This document shows, one piece after another, positions 51,442 to 61,005 of a stretch of DNA of 64,000 nt (position 1 is its first letter; each line of letters starts with the position of its first letter). The translations under genes were made by a program, and so were the position numbers. The DNA lies in contig LSYV01000010.1 in the NCBI GenBank assembly GCA_001584585.1, forward strand, positions 393,653-457,652, in the 5' to 3' direction. The notes beneath the pieces were generated by a model. It did no database searches. It worked only from the letters and a program-made list of their open reading frames with translations, and was not told the origin of the DNA. This DNA comes from Gonium pectorale. Lineage: Eukaryota > Chlorophyta > Chlorophyceae > Chlamydomonadales > Volvocaceae.

Positions 51442-54422
51442 GGGGGATGAGGGGGGGCAAGCGGGCGGGCGGCTGGGGGCTGCGGCACGGCGGTCAGGGC
51501 GGCCGCAGCGCTCCGCCGGCGTTGGCGCAGGAGCGGACCGCAGTGGTCGCGTTGCGCTGTGCGTCTCGTGCTGGCGTCGCCGACGCAGCGGCCGGTCTTT
51601 GAAAGCGCATGGCGTTTCGTTTTGAACAGCCGGCGCAAATCAGCGCATCCGCGCGGGCAGGAGGCCGGCAGCGAGGGCGCAGCAGTATTCGGAGGCACGC
51701 CGCTGAGCGCTTTTCCACTGATGCGCTTGAGCTGCCGGTCCGCTTCTCGGCGCTGTGCACCTTACACGGGCTCGTCGGCCATGCTGTGGGCCCAATGCCA
51801 GCGCCTGCTGGAGTCTGCTACTTTGATCGCTGGCCAGTCAACAGGGCTGTCGGACCGCGGGTCTGGTCGACTACGGCACAGCAGGGCTGCTGCTCGGGCC
51901 TCGGCGCAGTCGCGCTGCGGGGGCTCCCGGTGCAGCGGCCCGGCAGCGCAACCGCCACGGCGACGACGGTCCCTGCGCCGTGCCGCTCAGTCGTTAGCCG
52001 TTAGTTGTTAGTCGTTAGGTTGCGGCGAGGGCGGATCGGCGGTAGCGCTGTCTTGGAAGGCCAGTGGGGGAGCTCTACGCAGCCGTGAGCGTATGCGAAT
52101 ATGGCGGCGTTGGGTATGCGGCTGTATATAGCGCCCACCGGGCTTGCAGGTGACCGGGAAAGCACGTCGGTCTCGTGAGGCGGGCTAGGGCTTCGGCCGG
52201 CTCAGCCCCGCAGCATGCTTTGGCCGCGTTGTTTTTATGGCGACGAGGGAAGCGCCGCGACTAGGCCCCGAGGCCGTGTGTTGTTGTGTGTGCGCCCGTT
52301 GCGCTGCGTGTGTGTTCTTGCAACAATGCTCTTGTGTGTCGGTGTCGTGTCGCTGTTGTGATTGAGCAGGAAAGGAAGAAAGGGGCACATGAGGGGGAGC
52401 GGCGGCGTGCGTCCCCCCCCCCGTCGCTTGTTCCGCTTGGTACATGGGGTTCATAGACACGCTGGCTGGGGTCTCAGGGGAAGCTAATGAAGGGCCGCAT
52501 GACGTGTGTTACGTCATGCGAATGTGCGTGCTTGTGGACAGGCTGCAAACAGACGCATGACGTGTGTAGGTGAATGGGCGACAGACGCTGCTGCTGCTGC
52601 AGGTTGGCCAACGCTGAACAGCGGCCCCGCGGCCCTGCGTTTTGCGAGCAGGACGCGGCGCAATTTTTTGGCTTGGCACTCGCTAAGCTGGATGTCGATG
52701 CGTTTCGCTGGCCACTGAACGCTTTGGTTGCTTTTGACGGTTGTTAACGGTTGCGGCCACTCGCTGCGCCCAGAGAGCCAGGCGCTACGCACGGAAAGGT
52801 GAAGCAAAGGAGTCATCCGAGAGACTCCTGGAACGCTCGTGGGCGCCGGGAGTGGTGTGCCTCCTGCCGGTCACAGGTATTGCAGACGCGGTATTCGACA
52901 CGAGCATTTATTCTGGCGCTCATGTGGTGGAGCTGTGTTTGCGGCCATAAGGGATGCGCCCTCGTTTGTGTACCCAGGGCGCCCTTGGTTTGCCCGTACG
53001 CACTTGTACCGAGCTAAGCTGTAGAGCGTCGACGTAGGATTACCAGCCTTGAGGTGTAGGTTGTGAGCGGGGCTTCACAGGTTTGAGCTCGGGGTCGGTG
53101 CTGCTGCGGGTTGTGACATGCGGCGACCTGTGTGGCAGTTGGTGGTTAAATGCCGAGCGCACATCTTGACGAAGCTCGGGCGGTTTTAGGCCTAAAGAGC
53201 GAAGATATGCAGCGTGTGAGAGCGGGATTGAAGCGACAATACGCATGCTCCGTCGGCGTTGTAGCAGGGTGCTGCGAGCCGTATTTGGGCCGTGTCAATT
53301 CGTGGAAGCGGAGCGGGGCCGTGCCTCCACATGTTGTACGGCAGCAAGTGAACCTCGACCTTCGTGGCTTGGCTATGTCTTTTTCGCAAACGCTTGCTGT
53401 AACTGCAGCAACTACTGTCATTCGTCAGACGTGGCGTTGCAAGATGTGCAGTCATAACAAGGAGGCCAGTAAGCAGGGCACCACCTTTAAAGGCGGCTAA
53501 CTCACGTGCCTACCAGCAAGGCGACGTGTCGCACATGACCGGCTGCGCTGGGGCCGCTGCCTATGATGCCCTGGGCATTCCTCAACATCATGTTCCGATG
53601 CAGCCCACTGCAAGAGCGCTGCCACGGCACATCTTGTGGCTGATAGAACTCTGTGAGTGGCCAACAGCACAACAGCGATCGCGCCCAACATACTGCGCGC
53701 TTGCGCACCGCCAGCCAAGGAGAACTCATGTTGGCCGCGGTCCGTGCGCAAGCCAAGGACGACCGGTGCGGCGCCCACCACAGGGCATGAAGGCGATCGT
53801 AGAACTGTGAGCCCCCACAGACAGGGTCTTGCCAGCCCAACAGCGTCGCCCGCCCAACAGCGTCGGCCTTTATCAAGGTACAGTACGTCATGCCAAACCT
53901 GACGCATCTAGCGCTGGCCTTGCTGCCAGCGTCCGAGCGACACGGACCTATCATTCCAGCCACGCGACGGCAGCACCGGGCGTGTTCCAGCCGCAGCTCA
54001 GCGGCGCTAGGGCTCGGAGGAGCCAAGAGAGCCACCTCCAGCACGTGACGGGGTACCAAGCGGCGCAAGGGCCGCATCAAGAGCCACGGGTCTTATTGTC
54101 GGAGCGGTACGAGCTTACTCACATGACACGGACCGTAAACGTGCCTGCGTGAAATGGAAGGCGGTAGCAGGTTGATGACAGATGTACAGGGACGTGACGT
54201 GCACAGGAAGGTATGGGAGGGACGAGGCCAGGCCCTTGTTCCTGGCCGTCGGCATCTTGGCGCCTAGTTTGCCGGGTTCTTTGGGCACTTAGATGCAACC
54301 ACCACGGGAAAGCCGATCAAGACAGTCGGATAGGCCGTGCGCCCCAAGCGGCCCCCCTGCATGCTGCTTTTGCCAATGCACCTGCCTCCGGGAGTCACCG
54401 GCCTCACCCGCCTCTGCCTCCG
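51442..54422. other. Intergenic region, 3 kb, between convergent genes
   Basis: Contains the 3' UTRs of the transporter (+) and the TRAPP subunit (-). A short CGTTAG-type tandem lies at 51991-52018. The 192-codon minus-strand frame at 54080-53502 has no family resemblance, no splice pattern and ordinary GC-driven length, so it is not called. Confidence 0.5.
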
Positions 54423-55498
54423 CTACAACCAACCCCGCCACTCACAGCTGGGCAGCTGCTTGGGGTCCGGCTCCACGGTGCAGCTGACGCCCAGGTGGCA
54501 CAGCGCCCCCCGCACGATCCCCGCCGGCAGGTGCAGGTAGCTGAGCGCTAGCTGGCGAGCCGCCTCCTCGCGCGCAGGGTCAGAGCCGGGCGGCGGCGCG
54601 GAGAGGCGCTGCAGCCAGCGAAAACCGTTGTCTTGCAGAACGTACACGCCCTGTGGGGAACCCGATGGGGGCGTGGCGTTGGGGGCTGGCGGAGCAAGGT
54701 GCAGAGGCAGGGTGTCGGGGGGAGGCACATTTCACGTGCTGAGACACAACAGGTTGGGCTTTCTAAGGTGGGCCGCGGGACTACGGCACAGCCAGTACGG
54801 GTGTCCTGGACCTTGTGCCCCACCCGGTGATTGGTCTTGAGGTTGTCGACCTGCTTCTTGAACAGCGCCTGCCAGAAGTCTTTGCACACGAACTTGATGA
54901 TTTCGAGCGCATCCCCTAGCCGCGGCTTGTCACGAGTGTACCTGTGCAAGGGGGCCGCCGACGCAGCCAAAAGCTCGCTTGTGGCCACGCAGCAGCATTT
55001 GCCACGCTTGCGGAGAGCTGACTACTTAGCCGCTACCCCAAGATGGCCATACGCGTCCCTCCCCCAAGATGGTCAGACGCGTCCCTCCCCCACGCAAACC
55101 CGGCGCCTGCCGCAGCGCACATCCTGGGCACGCCGCTTGGACAAAGCCAGCAGCCAAGCGCCTAACGCGACATCGCCCTTTACAAGCGCGTCATGCGGGA
55201 GCTGCCCTCTGTGCTATGCGCCCCGCGCCTCTTACACTGTATTCTCCGTTGTGCCCTCATCACCCCCCCCCGCCTCGTGCACCCACCGCTCCGCCAACTG
55301 CTGCCCAACGCGGTATCCCACCGCCTCCAAGGCTGCGGCTGCCGCAGGCCCGCTCTGCTTCTCATGAAACATCCGTACACTCTCAGCGCACAGGAGCTCC
55401 AGGCAAACCTGCGCTGCCGTCGGTGCCGTCGGTTGTGCACGGGATTGGGGTTGCCCGGGGCCTGGGGGCATCGTGCGCGAACCCCCGCACCTCTGCAC
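54423..55498 (-). CDS. TRAPP complex subunit 6 (TRAPPC6/Trs33), 3 exons
   Basis: Bet3-fold subunit of the TRAPP vesicle-tethering complex (Rab GEF) at the Golgi. Minus-strand exons: 55498-55287, 54941-54824, 54650-54423; 185 residues, phases agree. Conserved stretches are [13 protein letters not shown], then [56 protein letters not shown] and [18 protein letters not shown]. These match human TRAPPC6 residue by residue in the core (for example KFICKDFWTTVFKKQIDNLR in human). The first Met at 55498 is followed by another at 55471; both are plausible. A GTGAGT occurs eight codons before the stop, so the last residues may come from a further exon instead of the read-through ending used here. The linker between the helices is Pro/Ala-rich and longer than in animals. 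Confidence 0.88.
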
Positions 55499-56362
55499 AG
55501 CGCCTCGCCGGCTTTTTGGAGACTACGCCTGGGCTGGGTGCCGGAGGTAGCCCCGCCATACTCCGTAAGTAGTTTACGGGTGCACAAGTCGCGATGCCGA
55601 GTCCAAAAGCGCGTGACAGCTAGGCGCACGCCCCTTAATCAAACTCAGGTGGTAATTGTCTCGCCGCTACATGCTTGGGATCGAGTGCAAGAAAACATAG
55701 GTACCGGTCTGACTTTGGATGTTGAAAGAGGATGTAGACACCCGAATTTCTTTCCGGTTTGATCCTTAAATTCACAACTTTATCGGATACAACAGGGGCC
55801 GGGTGGGGTTGAACAGCATGGTCACGTACCGTACGGCACAGGCGTGGGTGTTTCTAAGAGAACGCATCGCGCCACACCATGTCTTGCGACTAGTATGGGA
55901 ATACAATCCCTGTGTATGTGACCTGGGTTTGGCCGTGCGTTTTGGATAAGAAGGCCCGGAGCAGAGTGCCCACACTGACCGTTGACACGGCAGCAGCCAG
56001 TGGCAGTAGCTGTGGGTGTTGTGCGGGAGGTGTTTACACCTCGATGGCCTCCGCGCTGCCATAGTCGTCTCAGCCAAACCCCATAAACAGCTTGATGGCT
56101 TTCGTGGATGGTATAACCCGAAACCGGCGCATGCATACACCCCAAAGCCGACAAAGCCCTCAGGATCACACTGTACATCCCCTATGGCGCTTCGGACTCC
56201 CTTGGGTGGGCCGGCCGATTTGTTGCCAGAAGGGTTGGGACAGGGGGAACTCCCCTGACGCGTAGAGAGGACCCTCAGAACCCGCTGAGTGCCCGCACTA
56301 CCGTACCACCCGCCAGCAGGTTCGGGCAGATGTATGTGGCAGGGGATCGTGTGCTAGGCTGG
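55499..56362. other. Intergenic region
   Basis: Upstream region of the TRAPP subunit gene (-) and downstream region of the weak ankyrin-like exons (-). No further gene is visible. Confidence 0.45.
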
Positions 56363-57378
56363 CTAAGGCTGCGCTGACGTAGCGGTAGTGCTGTTCCAAC
56401 GAAGAAACTCTGCAATGGATGAACTCCGCCAGCGGCATTTGCAAGCGATGGTAATGGGGTGGCATGCAGCTTTCGCGGGATCAACAGGGCGGCGGCGCAG
56501 CAGTTCCACGGCCCTCGCCATACAACAATCCGCCTCTCGCAGCCGGTGCCACCGCACGCCTTCGCAAAGCACTGGCAGGCCCCGGGCACCACCCGGAAAC
56601 TGAAGCTGGAGCAGCGAAGAGAGCTGCTGCACCTCACGGCGGCGAGCGGCGTGGTGACCAACCTAGAGGTGGTGCGCTGCGAGCGGTACAGACTATCCAA
56701 ACGAGCTCCGCCACTGCCCTGTCGTCTGTGCTGCAGCGCTAACAAGCGGAGCAGGATGTGTTCAGGATATAAACGATGATTCATGGGGCATTACGTGACT
56801 GAGGGGCGATCTGCCATCGCACCGACAGTAACGGCAGTGCGCAGGTGGCAGTGCGCAGGTGGGCGGTGAGAGCAAAACCGACGTTGCACACCACTGCGTA
56901 CGTCGTCAGTGCAGACACACACACACACACACACATCCACCGACATCTGCAGTTCTGCACGCCACCGATCTTGCGGTGCACATACATACAGAGCGCCATA
57001 CTGCGCCAGCAACTTGAATGAGCCAGCATTGTCGCTTGCTACAAGGATGTGCAGGAGGGGTGTGCGCGATGGCATCAGCCCATCGCGCACGCGACACCCC
57101 AACAGCTGTTCAGCACACCCCTCCTGAAGCAACATACGCGCACTCCATTCATGCTTGCAGTACAGGGCATCGAAAGGCTAGCATATGCACATGGCAGGAT
57201 AGCTCGCACATACCGCACGCCCAGGATCACACTGCGCAGGATTCTGTTCATCAAGGCCTAAGCACTTAGCAAACACGTATATCACGCCTGCGCCGGGCCC
57301 CACGCTATACACTGCGAGCAGCGTCGCGTGAGGCACACAGGTGGGCCGCGCGAGAGCCTTCCACGGTCCACCAACCAC
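56363..57378 (-). CDS. Ankyrin-like exons, unidentified protein (tentative)
   Basis: Three minus-strand stretches can be joined in phase: about 57378-57225 (ending at a GTATGT donor), 57177-56986 (ending at a GTATGT donor) and about 56622-56363 (stop). The middle one reads SRTPLLHILVASDNAGSFKL, then LAQYGALY, which resembles an ankyrin repeat. The last has HPITIACKCRWRSSSIAEFL, also ankyrin-like. No start codon is found: the stretch is directly downstream of the stop of the next gene on the same strand, so it may be the C-terminal part of that gene after a missed splice, or a separate or decayed gene. Nested inverted repeats lie in the middle exon, which is odd for coding DNA. Confidence 0.35.
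56914..56934. repeat. (AC)n microsatellite
   Basis: About ten AC units in a row, in the intron between two ankyrin-like exons. Confidence 0.9.
57053..57125. repeat. Nested inverted repeats
   Basis: Outer arms AGGAGGGGTGTGC (57053-57065) and its exact complement (57113-57125). Inner arms GTGCGCGATGG (57062-57072) and complement (57080-57090). Confidence 0.85.
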
Positions 57379-57386
57379 AGTCGCGC

Positions 57387-60300
57387 CTACCGGGCCGGAC
57401 CCGACTTCAAGGCCTTGGCTCGCGTCGCGGCCGCCGTGTGGGCGCTGAGCGACATTGAGTTCTCCGCCGTGAGGCCCGAGGCGCGTGCGGTCCTAAACTC
57501 GGGACCCACGCTGAAGACCAGCGGCTGCGGTAGCCCCGAGTGCTCCCGCGCCAAGCTGGCAGCCGCCGCCACCGATCCCAATCCCGCGGCGGAGGCGTTA
57601 GCCGCCAGGGAGGCTGTGTAGCTGGTGAGTGGGGACTCGCCGGTAGCAGATGTTCCGGCCGACGCAACGTTGACGGTGCCACCCGCGCCAGGCCCCGTGC
57701 GCACAACGACGCCACCAATGGACCGGGGCTGGTACTGTGTGGGAAATGTCCTTGGCGGGACCACTGCCGTGGCGGACAGAGGAGACGCGGCCGGCATGGC
57801 TGAGCTCGACTCTGCACCTCCACGAGTGGCTGCTGCTGCAGCGGCGGCGACGAGGCCGGGTGAGAGAAGAGAGGGCTGGTTGCCGGTTGTCGGCCGCGCC
57901 GCCGTGAACGCCGAGGCGCCAGCCGAGCGCCTGCAACAGGCATGGCCAGGGGTATGGGTTCATATCTTGTATGCGCCCGTCCTATGAGCAGCGACTCTCT
58001 GAACGACTCTCTGCACGGACACGCGGTTTCGTTTGCAGCCTGATTCTGTTGTTACACCCGGCCAGCCCTGACCGCAAGCTTGCAGCACCCTGGCCTTGGT
58101 TTATTAATGTTTTGCAACACAGTTCTTGTGAGGGTTCCATTAGCAACCGCGGGCGGACAGAGCACCCCAAGAAGTGGAACCAACCTGAAGGCCGCAAAGG
58201 ACGGCAGCGCGACTTCCGCGTCATCTATGTTGCTCACGGGGACCGGCTGGGGAGCGTACGGCGACGCGCTCGCGGGCACGGCCGTCACGTACGCTTCGCG
58301 ACCAACGGCGTCGCCTGAGCCACTGGCGTACGGATGTGGCGCGGAGGTCCCTGCGGGCTGCAACCTGCTGCTGCTGACCCCGGCGACGGTTCCCGGCGGC
58401 CGAATTGCCGTGAAGTCAAGGTCCGCGAATATGTTCCGCCGCGCGACCGGCTGTGACGTGGGTATCGTTACGGCCAGCTGCTGCTGCTGGGCAGGCAGCT
58501 GCACGCGAGCGCTGGGCAGGCCCGCACCAAGCCCGTCTGTGGCTGTCGTGTAGGTGGGCAGGATGGGCCCGGGCTCCTCAGGTGCCTGTCGCGGCTGCGA
58601 AGGCCGCGGATAGGAAGTTGGGGCTGGCGCGCTGCTAAGGAAGGTGTTGCCAGTCATGCCGCCCGCTGTGGGTCGCAATAGCTGCTGCATTTGCGCCTGC
58701 AAAGTGGACACCGTTGCGCGAGCGAATGGAGTAAGTTATCTGACATGGAAAGCCCTTTCTGCACTCGGCGCGAGCGCAACACGCCTGGCTCCCATGCTCC
58801 CATGTTCAAGCAACTGTACGCAACCAAGACTGGGCAGGACAGCACCCGCTTCTCGCCTGAAGCTGGGTCAGTAGAGCGCTTGCGTGCGTGGAGAAGGCGC
58901 CCAGCTCCTGGCGCAGCTTCGCGTTGTCTTGCTGGACCTGCACACAGTTGAATACTTGCTTCCCAATACCTATACGGATGCGAACTCTCGCTCGCCGGGG
59001 CTTTGGCCAGGTCACGCCCACCTGCCGCAGCTCAGCCCGCAACTCCACAAGCTCCTCCGTCGCCACAGGGGCCCCGCGGGGCCCGCCCGCTGCAAGCGCA
59101 TCCTCCAGAGCCCGTAGGCGCCTCTCCACGTCGGTCTAACATGGAAAAAGAAGGAAGAAACCACGAATTACGGGGCTTGACTGTTAACCGGAACGGGACG
59201 AGGGAGAAGCGCGAGCCTGAAGCGAGAAAGTCTCATGCGGCACGCCGGAGCGCAGAGGACATAACAGCACCTGGCGCCGGTCCTAGTGCTGCCTGCTGCC
59301 GCACCGGTACCCATCCCCAAGTGGTCTGTCATATCTGTGAGTCCCTAAGAATTCAAGGAGCTCTCCATTTCGCCCAGCCTAGCCACCCACCGCAGCAGCG
59401 CCCATGGGCGACGTCGAGCTCTGGTGCATGGTCCATGCAAACGGCGGTCCAGCTGCGCCGTCGTTAGAGCCATGGGCACGCGGGCCCCTGCCAAACAGCG
59501 CCGCCTCGAAAGCTGCTGCTACAGGGTCGGCTGACCCGGACGCGCCCAGGCCGCTGCCGGGACTTCCCCCAGCCGCTTCGCTGCCCGCCCCTTCGGCCTC
59601 ATGGTCACTGTCCTCGTCATAGGAGATGATGGTAGTCGCCTCAGCAGGGTTGTACCTACAGACCGTGGTGGACAGCTACGAAAGGCGCCGAGGAAACGAC
59701 GGGGTGCAAGATTCTACTGGTGCGAGAGAGATTGCAGCTTACCTTGGCCGGAGCAAGACAGGTGTGGTGTTGATGTCCGCTCGCTGCAGGCCCGTGGTGT
59801 TGGTCAAGCCAGCCGCAGCTGCTGATGCCCCGGCGGAGACCTTCTCCGCTCTGATACCAGCGGCCTCCACCTTGTGACCAGCTGCTTCACGTGCAGAAGA
59901 CTGCACCACCATTGGTTGTGCGCCGCCGGCGTACACACGCGGCGCGTCCCCCTCAGCCTGCTGCGCGCCGCCCGCGCTCTGCTCCTGCGCCTGCTGTCCG
60001 GACGTCGTGGCCACCGATGAGGTGTTGTCCGTATCCGCTGCGCCTGGCGCATCAGCCTGGTGACCACCGCCGTTGGTGCTCTGGCTGGCATCTGCTTTGG
60101 CGGGAGGCTCTTGCCTAGGGGTCAGGCTGCCAGCCCGCGAGCCGACGCCTGCCATGGCCGGGGACTTCTTGAGCATTTGCAGTACGCTCCCATAGTTGAT
60201 GGGCAGCGCACCGGCGGGTGGGCTACTGCGGGGCCTGTCTTGGTCGGACGGCTCCAAGTCCGGTTGGCTACCGCCGGGAGTGACGTTTTTTGCCCACGCT

Positions 60301-60604
60301 GCGATTTGGAGCAGGAGTGAGGGGCATGGCTATGGCTTCCAAACCGGGTAGTCAACAAAGAGACCTCTGCGCCCAGGCCCCCTCACCCTCCACGAAACTC
60401 CGCTTCACGTCCGTTGCCAGGGGCCTGTTTCTGGAGGTGCGTGCAGCCTTGCGCCGCTCCTGCAAGGGCACCCCGCCGCTCAACACCCAACCTCGATCCC
60501 TTTCCAGCGTGTGTGACAGGACAGCGCACCAGCTCCTCAGCCGTCAGCTTATACTTGTCCAAGTCCGAGGAAGTAGCCTGCATCAAGTTTGGACATGTTT
60601 TCAT
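57387..60604 (-). CDS. Disordered coiled-coil protein with SPICE1-like N-terminal motif, 8 exons
   Basis: Minus-strand exons 60604-60530, 60459-60387, 60298-59743, 59655-59391, 59135-59022, 58937-58857, 58696-58185 and 57930-57387 join with agreeing phases to 739 residues. Near the N-terminus SDLDKYKLTAEELERRKAAR followed by TSRNRPLA resembles the conserved TDL..LTPEEL.RR....KN..L motif of SPICE1 (spindle and centriole-associated protein 1); this is recalled, not searched. Most of the rest is Ala/Ser/Pro/Gln-rich and disordered, with SYDEDSDHEAEGAG. A coiled coil spans three exons (ERRLRALEDALAA, EELVELRAELRQ, QQDNAKLRQELGAF, LLTQLQAQMQQLL). The intron after 58857 seems to start with GC. The first exon may be incomplete: an acceptor just before ATSSDLDKY suggests missing upstream exons. 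A centriolar or basal-body role is only a hypothesis. Confidence 0.55.
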
Positions 60605-61005
60605 ACGTGTTTCATCATCTTGAAACAGTAAACCTTACGTCCCAGGCTGGGCGGTGCGCATCCGAGAGTCGCCTCGCTGACCCGGGCCTGGTCTGGCCTC
60701 TTTGCAGGCTGCTGCTCCTCCTTGCATTCGACCTCATCTAGGTGAAAGCTGCGGAAAGGCGACAAAGCTAGAGAGAAAGCCCCGACAGGTGAGCGACAGC
60801 TGGGGTTGCCCTAGTGCACGCCAGTGCTGGTAGGTTTCATGCGTTCCTAAGCACTTGACATTCTCTTAGATATGTTCAAGCCGTATACTTAAAAACCGTT
60901 GGTGCACAACGCCTGAATCCACGGACGCGGTTCTGCGGTCTCCCTGCGGTTGGAGGTACTTGCTGGGGTTGCTACAAAGGCATAACGGGGAAGGGTTATT
61001 CACGA
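60605..61005. other. Divergent upstream region
   Basis: Lies between the minus-strand coiled-coil gene and the plus-strand dephytylase gene. On the minus strand a stretch near 60750-60640 (SFHLDEVECKEEQQPAKRPD) is bounded by a CAG acceptor and may be a further 5' exon of the coiled-coil gene. The rest is AT-richer and probably holds promoters. Confidence 0.4.

Noticed and set aside
53502..54080. 192-codon minus-strand open frame
   Set aside because: Composition (many Arg, Cys, Trp) is that of a GC-rich chance frame; no family, no splice sites, and it lies in the 3' region between convergent genes.
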